DNA of 16,650 nucleotides from Brachionus koreanus (Eukaryota; Rotifera; Eurotatoria; Ploima; Brachionidae). The notes beneath the pieces are model-generated. The model saw nothing but the letters and a program-made list of their open reading frames with translations. It had not been told where the DNA came from and made no database searches. The position numbers and the translations under genes are program-made. This document shows, piece by piece, positions 1 to 9,114 of this stretch. The DNA lies in NCBI GenBank assembly GCA_016987375.1, contig PJRA01000473.1:218319-234968 (forward strand), read 5' to 3'. The stretch's first letter is position 1. Each line of letters begins with the position of its first letter.

Positions 1-378
1 AAAAACAAATAAAGGAAGTTACAAAAGGGCTTCAAAAGACCCCTCCGGTTTTTGAGTGTTAAAGTTTTGAAATAACAAAAATACAATTTTTTAAAAAACG
101 CAAAATTTTATGCTTCATCATAATATTTTACCTGGGTAAAAAAATTTTTCAAATTCTGGCTCAAAAAAATTGAATAGCGTTAATAATCCTAAAAAATTTA
201 CAACTAATTTTAAAATAAATTTGAATTTTTTAAAGATTTTTCAATCAATTTTTTTTTTCAGAATTAGAAATTGAAAAAAGAGACTAGTTTTTTAATTTTT
301 AGCATTTAAATTTAATAAAATTTGATTTTAAATAAATATACTTAAAACTAATTAATTAAAATAATCTTTTTTTTTTAG
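1..378 (+). other. Intron of the KIF16B-like gene (3' part)
   Basis: AT-rich sequence with stops in all frames runs into a long T tract and an AG at 377-378, a clear 3' splice site. The in-frame TAG formed by that AG shows coding cannot extend upstream of 379. The first ~60 bases are less AT-rich and include a short C run, but I see no exon there with usable splice sites. The upstream exons (motor, FHA and most of the stalk in this kinesin family) would lie outside the window. Confidence 0.6.
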
Positions 379-1323
379 TTAGAGATAATGGAAAACAAAC
401 GTCTAATGGAAGAAAATAGCATATTTGTTAAAGAAATTCAAATAGCAAACGAGGCAAAGACAGAATATGATAAACTAATGAGTCAAAATGCAAAACTAGA
501 GCTATTTTATAAAAAAAAATTGGATGAAACATCAACTAAGAAAGAGAGCCTGAAGCCGAAAATTTGTCAAATAGTTGGCAACTACAGAGGCAACCAGCTT
601 TTTGAAGCAGACTTTAATCCAAAGATACCCGAAGACCGTAAATCGAGTGAATCCAGTGTCACCGATTCAATCAAGATCTTTCGTGCTGATTCTTTGTCAA
701 ATAGCCATGATTTATCATCAGACAAACTTTTGGTCCGCAAGATAAGACGTGAGATCCAAGAGCCCAGATTTCAGACTCACCTTTGCAGCACACTCGGCAT
801 TCAATTAGAAATAAACGAATCATTTCTGTTCGGCAAAAAATCATGGGATGAACACTACGAGTATTTGATTGAATTGCGCATAAATGAAGAATACTGGTAC
901 ATATTTCGTCGCTATAGCAAGATAAGACAATTGCACGAGCAAATGTGTCTGTTGTATCCTTCTTTAAACAGACTAGTATTTCCTATGCGGCTGGTATTCA
1001 ATTTAACCGACAAGCAACGCTTGCTAGAGAGACAATCACAGCTCGAGCATTATTTAAATTGTTTTTTGGAAATTTTGCTTAATGATCCCAATTGTCCCCT
1101 TTGCTTTGAAAATTTTTTTCATGACAAACAAGTGACTAATTCTATTTCGATGACATCTTTAAATTCTTCGTTGTATTCATCTAGCGTGGTCTCGACTAGT
1201 TCCAATGGACAAATAAATACGGGCATAAATCGTGCTATTTTGTCTTCGTTTTGTCCTTTTTTTGAGCAAACCGCTCATGATATTAGCAATGCAAATAAGC
1301 TAAATATCAGACCTAAAAACTAA
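379..1323 (+). CDS. KIF16B: Terminal exon of KIF16B-like kinesin (coiled coil + PX domain)
   Basis: This is the last exon of a kinesin-3 motor of the KIF16B/Klp98A type, an early-endosome transporter that binds phosphoinositides through a C-terminal PX domain (family knowledge). The exon opens at 379 after a T-rich AG acceptor. The first in-frame Met is at 388, but the true start lies upstream. Residues ~1-50 (from that Met) are charged and helical, fitting the end of the stalk coil. Residues ~80-130 are a Ser/charged linker. Residues ~138-247 form the PX domain, with the FRRYS phosphoinositide-contact motif at ~173-177 and a shortened FPMRLVFN in place of the usual proline-rich PPxK loop. 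A Ser/Thr/Asn-rich tail of ~60 residues ends at TAA 1321-1323. Another PX protein with a coiled coil, such as a sorting nexin, is the main alternative. The order coil, linker, near-terminal PX and the 'FRRYS..R.LH' pattern favour KIF16B. Confidence 0.75.
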   Translation, partial: LEIMENKRLMEENSIFVKEIQIANEAKTEYDKLMSQNAKLELFYKKKLDETSTKKESLKPKICQIVGNYRGNQLFEADFNPKIPEDRKSSESSVTDSIKIFRADSLSNSHDLSSDKLLVRKIRREIQEPRFQTHLCSTLGIQLEINESFLFGKKSWDEHYEYLIELRINEEYWYIFRRYSKIRQLHEQMCLLYPSLNRLVFPMRLVFNLTDKQRLLERQSQLEHYLNCFLEILLNDPNCPLCFENFFHDKQVTNSISMTSLNSSLYSSSVVSTSSNGQINTGINRAILSSFCPFFEQTAHDISNANKLNIRPKN

Positions 1324-1637
1324 TCAACATTCCAACAAAAATTTCTAAATTTTTTTTTGTTTATAAATTTTAATTTTATTTTAGTGTGTTGAATTTTTTT
1401 AATCGTTTTGGAAAAACAAATATTTTTTTAAAATTAAACCAAAATAAATTATAATTAGTTTTTATTTCTTTTAAATTTTAATTTAATCAATTAAAATCCA
1501 ACTTTAACTTAAATAATTTAATTATTTGACCAAAATGTCTAAACTAATAAAAAAAAGTCTACTTTCTAAAAGGTTTATTTAGGTTAAAGAATTTCTGAAA
1601 ATAAGGAAAAATTTTTTGTTTGTAGAAAAATATTATT
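1324..1637. other. Convergent intergenic spacer with opposed poly(A) signals
   Basis: This spacer lies between the KIF16B-like stop and the minus-strand X-Pro gene stop. AATAAA at 1443-1448 (plus) lies ~120 nt past the kinesin stop. TTTATT at 1574-1579, read as AATAAA on the minus strand, lies ~60 nt past the X-Pro gene stop. The two genes are therefore tail-to-tail with 3' ends in about 300 bp. Nothing else coding is visible. Confidence 0.55.
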
Positions 1638-2536
1638 TTATAAACCTAAGCTCAATGGTGTAAATGAAGAAGAGCCACATGGTGAAGGACATGGTTGTGG
1701 TTGTGGACAAGTTTGTACTGGAACAGGTGTTGGAACAGGTACTGGTTGAGGACATGGTACTGGTTGTGGAACTGGAACAGGCTGAGGGCATGGCTGAGGA
1801 ACTGGTTGTGGCACAGGTTGTGGACATGGTTGAGGAACTGGACATGGCAATGGAACTGGGCATGGTTGTGGAGTTCTGACTGGAATTGGAACTTCGACTG
1901 GTACTGGAACTGGTCTTGGAATTCTGATTCTGATTGGAATGCGAACTGGACATGGCTCAGGCACTGGTTGTGGTACTGGATATGGTTGTGGAACAGGTAC
2001 TCTAACTGGAATTCTAACTGGTGTTTGAATAGCCACTGGTTGTGGTACTTGATAAGGCAATGGAACTTGAACACGATTTATTTGTGGAACTGGTTGTGGA
2101 ATTTGAGCTGGTTGTGCAACTGGAGTTGGAACTGGAATTCTAAATGGAGCTGGAACTGGAACTCTTTGTGGAATAGATACTGGCACTGGGCATGGTTGAG
2201 GAACTGGTACAGGCACTGGTCTTGGACATGGAGTTGGAACTGGTACCTTTAATTTTATTTTATTAAATCATTTTTTATTTCTTTATTAATTAATACAGTA
2301 ACATGTTGTGGTACTGGCACTGGAGTTGGTACTGGTGTTGGAACTGGTACTGGTACTTTGCATGGAGCTTTGAAAAAATATTCATATTTTGACGAAAAAT
2401 TCATAATTCATAGGAACAGAAAATTATATTTACTTGGACATGTATTGCATGATGAAGGCAATGCAATAGGAGCTGCCAATGGAGCTGAAATTAAAGGTGC
2501 AGAAAATTCACTAGTTGGTAAAAATGATGATTCCAT
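1638..2536 (-). CDS. X-Pro dipeptide repeat protein A ([13 protein letters not shown]), three exons
   Basis: I do not recognise a named family. I assembled it from three minus-strand exons: 2536-2434, 2367-2303 and 2246-1638 (stop TAA 1640-1638). They are joined by GT-AG introns of 66 nt (phase 1) and 56 nt (phase 0), and the joined frame is open for 258 residues. Residues ~1-33 are Ser/Ala/Pro-rich with two Cys (MESSFLPTSEF...CNTCP). From ~35 to ~245 proline occupies almost every second position: VP, QP, TP, CP units with scattered Arg (VRIP, IRIRIP), one Tyr (QPYP) and many Cys (PQPCP). It ends in SPCGSSSFTPLSLGL. There is no basic n-region or clear hydrophobic core for a signal peptide, and no transmembrane segment. 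A structural, crosslinkable protein is plausible but only inferred. The long open frames on the opposite strand and in other frames are mirror artefacts of the hexamer repeat. Confidence 0.8.
1650..2367 (-). repeat. Degenerate CCAGTN hexamer coding repeat (gene A)
   Basis: The DNA of exons 2 and 3 is built from imperfect hexamers of the type CCAGTA/CCAGTT/CCACAA on the minus strand (seen as tactgg/aactgg/tgtgg on plus). It reads in phase as Pro-Val, Pro-Gln and Pro-Thr. The array is interrupted only by the 56-nt intron. Such arrays expand and contract readily, so length variation between alleles and assembly collapse are both possible. Confidence 0.75.
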
Positions 2537-3042
2537 TTTTTTTTAAATTTTGATTTTTTGAAATTGATGGCTTTTAACTAATTTTTCTTTTTCATATTTA
2601 TACAAAAACAGATATGCTCATTTAAACATCTTTCAATTTTGATTGAGCAAAATTCTTTTTGATCTGTTTAACATTCAAAAAATGATATCTTGTTGATATC
2701 AATAGATATTATGGCATTTAATTGTTTAAAATTGAAATTCCAAAATATATCAATAGTTTTAGATACAAAAATATACAACCATTCATTGGAGAATTCATTT
2801 TAGCAGTTAGTTAAAATGCTTTTAGAATGTTTGTCAAAACTAAAATCAAAATATCAATTAATTAATGGAATAGTATTCTTTTTTTTTAAACTGATTAAAT
2901 CAATAAATTAAAAGAAAATTTTTTTTTAAAAAATCAACTCAAGCAGAAAAATTATTCTAACTATATAAAAAGTTTAAAAATTTTCAAACAAACATAACTA
3001 CTTTATATTACGCAAATTTTAAAATAACTTAATAATCTAATA
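2537..3042. promoter_or_regulatory. Shared divergent promoter of the X-Pro gene pair
   Basis: About 506 bp separate the two divergent start codons. TATATAAA at 2962-2969 (plus) lies ~75 nt upstream of gene B's ATG. TATTTATA at 2595-2602 reads TATAAATA on the minus strand, ~60 nt upstream of gene A's ATG. Both are at plausible distances for a TATA box plus short 5' UTR. Between them are two GATATC palindromes (2684-2689 and 2695-2700), the second inside the longer palindrome TTGATATCAA (2693-2702). Their role is unknown. The arrangement suggests the two genes are co-regulated. Confidence 0.5.
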
Positions 3043-3913
3043 ATGTTCGGTAATTAATAATTTTCAATTCTAAATAAGCAAATTTAACTGTTTTAAAAGC
3101 TTCATTAGATTCTTCATGTGGTTCATGCTGTGCTCCACCACCTCCACCACCACCACAACCAGTTCCAGTACCAGTGCCAGTACCACAACCTGTTCCAGTA
3201 CCAGTTAGAATTCCACGACATGTTCCACAACCAATTCCAACTCCAGTACCTCAACCAGTACCAACTCCAATCAGAGTCCCAGTACCAAGACCAGTACCAG
3301 TTCCAACTCCAGTACCAGTACCACAACCATGTCCAGTACCAGTTCCATTCAAAGTTCCAGTAAGAGTACCAGTACCAGTTCAATTAACTGTTCACGAACC
3401 AGTTCCACAAGCTCAAACTGTTCAAGTACCAATAAGAGTACCAGTGCCACAACCATGTCCAGTGCCAACACCAGTTCCAACTCCAGTACCAGTTAGAGTA
3501 CCAATTAGAATTCCAGTTCCACAACCATATCCAGTTGTTGAATGTGTTCAAGTTCCTTACAGGGTTCCAGTACCAAGACCATATCCAGGTATTTTTTCAT
3601 TTTTTCTATCAAATTACAAAATCAATTGAAGAAATAATTTCTTATTTTTAATTTTATTTAAGTACCAGAAAGATTCCCAGTTCCAGTAAGAGTACCAGTT
3701 CCACACAGATATCCAGTGCCACAACCTGTACCAACTCCAGTCAAAATTCCAACTCCAGTACCAGTACCACAAAGAGTTCCAATTCCAACTCCAGTCCCTC
3801 AACCAGTACCTGTACCAGTTCCAGTTCCACCACCATGCTCAGCCCCTTCTCCATGCGCAGGTGCTTCGATTTTTCCATTAGCTTCTCAATTTTCAAACTT
3901 AGGTACCTTTTAA
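3043..3913 (+). CDS. X-Pro dipeptide repeat protein B ([13 protein letters not shown]), three exons
   Basis: This is a paralogue of protein A, divergently transcribed. The exons are 3043-3049 (a 7-nt micro-exon, ATG TTC G), 3109-3588 and 3663-3913 (stop TAA 3911-3913). Introns of 59 and 74 nt both have phase 1 and GT-AG ends, and the joined frame gives 245 residues. An in-frame stop at 3075-3077 and the lack of a usable Met at the front of exon 2 are why I place the start in the micro-exon. The protein begins [11 protein letters not shown] followed by a run of seven Pro. It continues as alternating X-Pro ([28 protein letters not shown]), and ends with a Cys/Ser stretch and ...[13 protein letters not shown]. 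The tail resembles protein A's (SPC, then S-F/I-x-P-L). No signal peptide is evident. AATAAA occurs at 3947-3952. Function is unknown; a structural or cuticle role is a guess. Confidence 0.75.
3126..3840 (+). repeat. Degenerate CCAGTN hexamer coding repeat (gene B)
   Basis: This is the same hexamer vocabulary as gene A (CCAGTA, CCAGTT, CCAACT, CCACAA) on the opposite strand, interrupted by the 74-nt intron at 3589-3662. Arrays A and B are therefore inverted relative to each other across the shared promoter. That could favour gene conversion or hairpin formation during replication. Confidence 0.7.
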
Positions 3914-4215
3914 AAATTTTTTATCAAAAACAAAAAATCCTATTTTAATAAAATATAAAAATTTAAAATTTTTGTTTTGAATGAACTTAAATTATTTAAT
4001 TAAGTAACAAATACATGTTTTACCTCGTCATTTATTTCCACTAATTATTTTTTCAAATTATCAAATTAAAATGTGTCAAAAATGAATTGTGCAAATATTT
4101 TATGCATAAGAGAAAATTTTCTTAATTTTTAATATTTAAATGAATCTAAAATATATTCGAATTAACCAATACTTTTGATCATCCATTTTAAATTTTTCAA
4201 ATAATTTAATTTTTA
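3914..4215. other. Intergenic, 3' flank of gene B
   Basis: AT-rich sequence follows the gene B stop, with the AATAAA at 3947-3952 as a likely polyadenylation signal. I see no other gene, repeat or element before the RT fragment. Confidence 0.4.
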
Positions 4216-4634
4216 TTAATTTTCTATAATTTTGACACACTTATTTGCATCTTGTATATTGAACAATTTCTTGTTTTTGAGACCAATGTTTTTTAGAATT
4301 CTGTTCTGAACTCTTTTTATATGCACTTTGATTTCGCAGGGCATTGTCATCAAAACAAGTTGGTTATAATCAAGGTTACTAATAAATAGACTTTTGAAGA
4401 TAGTCATTAGAATTTCAGATTTGAAGTCAATTTGTTTCAGTTTTTTGTTCAAAAACGGAACGCTATTCTTGTTTTTGATGATTCTTTCCCACTGTTATCG
4501 AGGTAGCGGTCGGAATCTGCTGTTTCTAATATTTTACCTTTCAAGAACTGCTTAATAGGTTTGTCACAGTTTGTGACGCGATTAAAGACAACTTTACATT
4601 TTTTGAATTCTAATTTATTTCGTTCTCTATACAC
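4216..4634 (-). pseudogene. Decayed non-LTR-type reverse transcriptase fragment
   Basis: Two overlapping minus-strand frames (4634-4449, then a frame open through 4216) read as consecutive parts of the C-terminal RT region of a retrotransposon. The upstream part carries the CKVVFNR pattern, then a 'FLKGKILE...RYL' pattern resembling the usual 'lG..i...k..YLG' stretch. After a frame change near 4495-4500 it continues with NKKLKQID, 'FKSLFISNLDY' (like the 'kslv.p.LdYg' thumb motif) and 'IKRVQNRILKNIGL' (like 'l.~iQnr.lR.i'). Family knowledge: this order is typical of LINE-like RTs. The catalytic YADD block is not present, so the fragment is 5' truncated and frameshifted. It lies in intergenic DNA. 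The exact clade cannot be told from here. Confidence 0.6.
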
Positions 4635-5557
4635 TAATTATCTTCTCCATTAATTATTTCTTGTGATAGATTACCTTTGGCTCAATAAATTAAATAGCCT
4701 AAGATCTCGTGGTTATATATTTGAGCTCAGAATTTTTTATTTAAAATTTTTTTTAGAAAACCTATAAAAATCAAATTTATATAATTGAATTTAGAAAGTT
4801 TGAAAATTTCCAAAAATTTCTAGAGGTTTGTTTCGCCCCATTATTCCAATGAATAAATATAAAATTTATCCACAAGCAATCATGACTATGCTATTGTCTT
4901 CATAACAAAAAGCCTATTTTGCCTACGGTTTGAATAGAATTGTTCTGTTTTACTATCGTTGTTTACACAGCAGCCTTCATTCGCGTTTAATATCAAAAAT
5001 CAAATGCTTCAAAATAACATTTCTTATACTTTTATTACTTACATTACTTTACCTTGTTTAAAAATAAATAAAAACTATACAAAAAAATATTTATTCTAAT
5101 TAAATTTATAAATATTTTAATCAGATTAAAATTTTAAAAATTTAAATTTTTCAAATCTAAAAAAAATCTAAAATGAATTATACAATGTAATTCTAATCTT
5201 TTTTTTTTATTTTTAGATGTAATTAGATAGCAAATTAAATATTTAATCAAATAAATTTAATAGTTTTAATAAAAAAAAAAAAGAAAAAATTTTAGATTAA
5301 TAATAATAATTTGCGTTTGTTGAGATAATCTTATCCAAATTTGCCAAAATAATCAAAACGGTTATAGTTACAAAAACAACCGACTTCTATATTTACTCTT
5401 GCAATTCCAAATTACCATGGAAACGATAAAAACTTTTTTTTAATTATTAAACACTCTCGGTACTTAGTGAATACTGAGATTCAAAGAAAATTAAAAAGAA
5501 AATCCATAAACACGCATACGGCTATAAAAAAATAATCGATCACAATCACTTTGAAAT
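4635..5557. other. Intergenic and promoter region of the CCDC162-like gene
   Basis: Mostly AT-rich sequence. A slightly more GC-rich patch at ~4830-4990 has no sustained reading frame. Poly-A/T runs dominate 5040-5300. The last 250 bp contain the X-box described separately. I see no convincing TATA box at a standard distance from the 5558 ATG. Confidence 0.4.
5411..5424 (+). promoter_or_regulatory. RFX X-box match upstream of CCDC162-like gene
   Basis: ATTACCATGGAAAC fits the RFX-factor X-box consensus RYYVYYATRRNRAC at all 14 positions. It is an imperfect palindrome around CCATGG, and lies 134 bp before the predicted ATG at 5558. Family knowledge: in animals, RFX factors bind such sites in promoters of ciliary genes, usually within a few hundred bp of the start. 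The motif match is seen directly; function is inferred. Confidence 0.5.
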
Positions 5558-8500
5558 ATGTGGCTAAATGAAACAGCTAATTACAAGTACCAGAACAATG
5601 AAGCTGTTAAAAAAGCCGAAGAACAACTACAGTCTGAGCTAAATGAGCTCAAACGCGAATTAGAAACCAATGAACTTGTGTACGGCATTGGCTTTAATAA
5701 GTCTTTTTCTTCCGTGCCCATACCTAAAGATGGTCAGATTCTTGCCAAAGAGCGCAAGCTTTATTTGGAAAAAATGCTTCAGGTAATTTTTATTTTAGAC
5801 ACATAATTTAGATTCTCAGATAGCTAAGTAAAATTGCATTTATTTTCTAGACATATTGAGAAAGTTATTCTAAAGTTTTAAATTTTAAATTTAGTAAAAT
5901 ATTTCAATCAATTTTGTTTGTAGAATTTTTTTCATTTTTAGATAATATCAATAAAATAAAATAATTAATTGAGATCAAACATTTTTAGTACTGATTTGGT
6001 ATTTTGTTTATTAATATTGAAATTTATGGTTAATTTTTTGATCAAAATCAACAATCATGTTTATCAAAGCTTATTAGTGTACAAAATTTTGATTAATTTT
6101 TTTCTGTCGAAAAAAAAATTTTTAAGTTTTCATATTTTTTATTTTGTTTTTATAATTAGCTAGTTGAAGAAAGTGTAAAAATTGTAAGACATGAAATGAG
6201 AATAAGAATAAATTTTGGCACAAATAGAATCCCTAGGGAACATAAATAGACCGAGAAAAGTTAGATTAAATATTAAACAGTATTTCTGACATTCATTATT
6301 TATTTAATTAAGCATTATGCTTTTGCTAATACTATTTTATGTTAGCTTGTGACACTTAAGTCTGACCACTATTTTAGTGAATGAAATTAATAAAAGTTAA
6401 CAAATTGTTTAAATTATTTATTTTTCAAAACTTCTTCTATAACTAAATAGATTTCCCAAGTATAAATTTACTTATACCTTCTTAACTAAAAAAACCGAAA
6501 AAAAAAACATATAAAAAAGATTTGAGCGGGCTTGGTCTGCTTTTTCTATTTTCTCTGTTTCCAAACCATTGAAGCCAAAATTCATTCCTGTCTGTTAGAT
6601 TTAATTAAAAAAAAATTTTTTTTTTCCTAAATCAAAAAAAGTTGTTCATTTATGAGATTTAATAAAGGTTTTATTAAATAAGACTTATTGATTTGAGAAA
6701 TAAATCTAATTGTACAATAATTATTATTAAAAGTTGTGCACTAAAAATTGTCAAATAATTAAAAAGTTTTAAAATGAAAAAAAATAGAGGCTAGCTCTCG
6801 GAACTTCTGTAAAAAGCTGTTGTGATAAGCACCATTGATTGCTTTTCTTGTTTAAAAAGGAAAGCGTGTGTTATAAAAAGTTTTTTTCATGCATATGTAG
6901 CATTTCATGTTCTATAGTCTTTTGCCATCCATCAGCAACTAGTTGTTTGTTGGTGATAAGACTTTTTACCGACAATGTCTTTAAAATACAAAAATTTCAA
7001 AATTTTCATTTAAAGATTTCATTTTATAATTTTTTTTGGAATTTAATAAACAAAGTGTTTGACATATCATTTTGAAGAGCATTTAATTATGCTTATTTTA
7101 ACATACAATATGACTTAAAATTTTAGAATTATAAAGTTTAGCGAGAGTTTAGCTTAGATCTTTGTAATGTTAAGCTACTTTTTTATTATATCGATTGAAT
7201 AAACCACTAGTTTTTATAGAAAATTAATCATTATATTTTTGAAAGAACAAATGATCACGTTCAACATAAATTCAAATTCAATTTATATTTTAATTTAAGT
7301 GTGAAAATAAAATACATTTAAAAAGAGACCAGTTTCAAATATTTATGAACTGTTTAAAAAGTATCTGAAAGTTTTTTTTATTTTCTTTAAACAAAAAAGT
7401 TTAAAGCAAAAAAAAAACATTCAATAAATTTATTAAAACAATGTTATCAATATTATTAAATTTAAATTTAGTACAACAAAACATTAAAATTATTCAAAAT
7501 TATTTTTTTTTGACCAAAAATTTTGACATTTAAATTACTATTTTTAATTACTATTCAGAATAAAAAATTGGGGATGGAGATAAACTCCGTATCAGATGCA
7601 AAAATAACGAAAAATTACAGAATTTAATGAATTCTTTTATTCATCACTCTTTAATGCAATGACCATTTAAACTGTTTGTCAATATTGAATATTTTTTCTT
7701 AAATAAATAAATATTTTTACAAGATTTATTTTTTCTACTTCAAATATAAAATATAACATAATTGGGACTTTTTAATTAGAAAAAAATTCAATTATTTAAA
7801 TTAAATTTTAGGTTCATGACATACGCAAGCCATATATCCAAGCTGACATAATCGAAGAGCAAAACAACATCAAAGATGAGTACACAGCAGAGAGTTTACC
7901 GCTGATTTTGCATCAGTTTTTTTTGGACCGCATAAGCTGGAACATACATGCTAAACACGCGCATCTATTGCGCTGGAAACGCTTCACTGAGCACACAAGC
8001 ATTGCCGAAGATTTGTATGTAAATTTCAAAAACCGGATTGCTTACATTTTGTCGGATTACAACGACAGTTTGCAGCGTGTGCGGCGTCTTGACCAAGCCC
8101 GAGAGCTACTCTTGACTACCAGTTCTTGCGCTCAAGCGGTCAATTCAATTGAAACCGAAGATATTGAAATTTATCTTCGATGGTTAATGTCTCATTTTTA
8201 TTCACAAAAATTTTTTCAACAAGCAGTCAAAATTCTTGAATGGTTGCCACATGAGATTTATTTAGACTTGAATTCTTCTAGTCCAGTGCTTAATCGTGCT
8301 GCTGAAGGCGACTTGTTGACTTCTAGACACAAAATTTCAAACATTCACAATAATTTAGAGTCTTTTAGGCTAAATGACTCGGCCAGAAATCAAAATTTGT
8401 CTTCCATTAGTTCTTTTTTGACAAATAAATTTAATATGCTTGACAATATTTACTTGCCAAACTCGAATGCTCATGTTCCAAGAGACGAAGTACTGAACAC

Positions 8501-8934
8501 CATTAGTTTCAGTAATTTAAATAGAAAAAAAATTTTATTTTTCTTAATCTTTTTTAAGTGTTTAATCAGGATGAAATGCCTGTTCATGACAACAGCTTAG
8601 ATTACTTGAAGCCAAGACTTAGATTTTTGATTAACTTTTACAAAATAGATTATGTAAAGAAGAAATTTTTTTATTCAATTATTAGAAAATTTTTAAATTT
8701 TAATCAAAGAATTTGTCTCGAATGCAGACTTCAGGGGATGAGATGGAACTTTTTGCAGCAGTGAATCGCAAATATCGACACTTGTTTGCCCAGCAAGAAC
8801 ACATGAAAACATTTCGCATTTATGACAACGTTGAAGTAAGATTTCAACTCACTTTTTCTAATTATTTGTCTTAAGCCATAAATTGTTTTTTTTTCTTAAT
8901 TTTTTTCTCTAAGATTTTAGACAAGTCTTCACAG
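5558..8934 (+). CDS. CCDC162: CCDC162-like protein, 5' exons with DUF4549 region
   Basis: This is the N-terminal part of a long, poorly characterised animal protein. Exons are 5558-5782, 7812-8511, 8559-8653, 8728-8835 and, tentatively, 8914-8934. Junction phases are 0, 1, 0, 0, 0, all GT-AG, and the frame stays open throughout. The start at 5558 follows an in-frame TGA at 5552-5554. Residues ~10-40 are a charged coiled coil. 'FSSVPIPKDGQILAKER' and, across intron 1, 'RKPYIQADIIEEQ...YTAESLPLILHQFFLDRI' and 'LLRWKRF...LYVNFKNRIAYILSDYNDS...RRLDQARE' match my memory of the DUF4549 domain, which extends to about residue 185 ('IEIYLRWLMSHFYS'). The rest is Ser/Asn-rich linker, then a helical 'MELFAAVNRKYRHLFAQQEH' segment. 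No signal peptide or membrane segment is visible, so it is probably cytoplasmic. The DUF4549 call is firm; CCDC162 rather than another DUF4549 member is likely from the C-terminal exons. Confidence 0.75.
5783..7811 (+). other. Intron 1 of CCDC162-like gene
   Basis: A 2,029-nt phase 0 intron with donor CAG|GTAATT and acceptor TTTTAG|GTT. It is very AT-rich, with frequent poly-A/T runs. A less AT-rich patch at ~6520-6600 and another at ~6780-6980 have no well-spliced exon in either orientation. Short open frames at 5969-6163 and 6839-7075 (plus) have non-coding composition. I see no transposon ends. Confidence 0.5.
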
Positions 8935-9114
8935 GTAAACCTAAAATATAAATATTTATATTTCATTATTGCATGCACTGTGTAAATAACTTTAGAAAGT
9001 TAAAATGCTTCATTTTATTTTTTTAAAAAAAAGCGAAATTTCTTTAGGTAGCTCGGAGTTAAATTTCTTAAATCTAGAGTTAATAAATAGTTATTTTTTT
9101 AAAATTAGAAATCT

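Noticed and set aside
1633..2252. Several other long open frames over gene A, including Trp/Asn-rich and Ser/Thr-rich ones on both strands
   Set aside because: They are shadows of the CCAGTN hexamer repeat, in which stops are rare in every frame. Only the X-Pro frame has splice sites that join coherently to a Met exon.
3118..3802. Gln/His/Tyr-rich and Trp/Tyr-rich frames over gene B
   Set aside because: Same repeat artefact; the X-Pro frame is the one continued across both introns.
6871..6990. Minus-strand open stretch (KSLITNKQLVADGWQKTIEHEM) faintly like a copia polyprotein linker
   Set aside because: Too short and the resemblance is to a few residues only; no neighbouring RT or integrase motifs.
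5969..7075. Short plus-strand frames in intron 1 (5969-6163, 6839-7075)
   Set aside because: Phe/Ile/Leu/Lys-dominated translations typical of AT-rich non-coding DNA, with no splice context.
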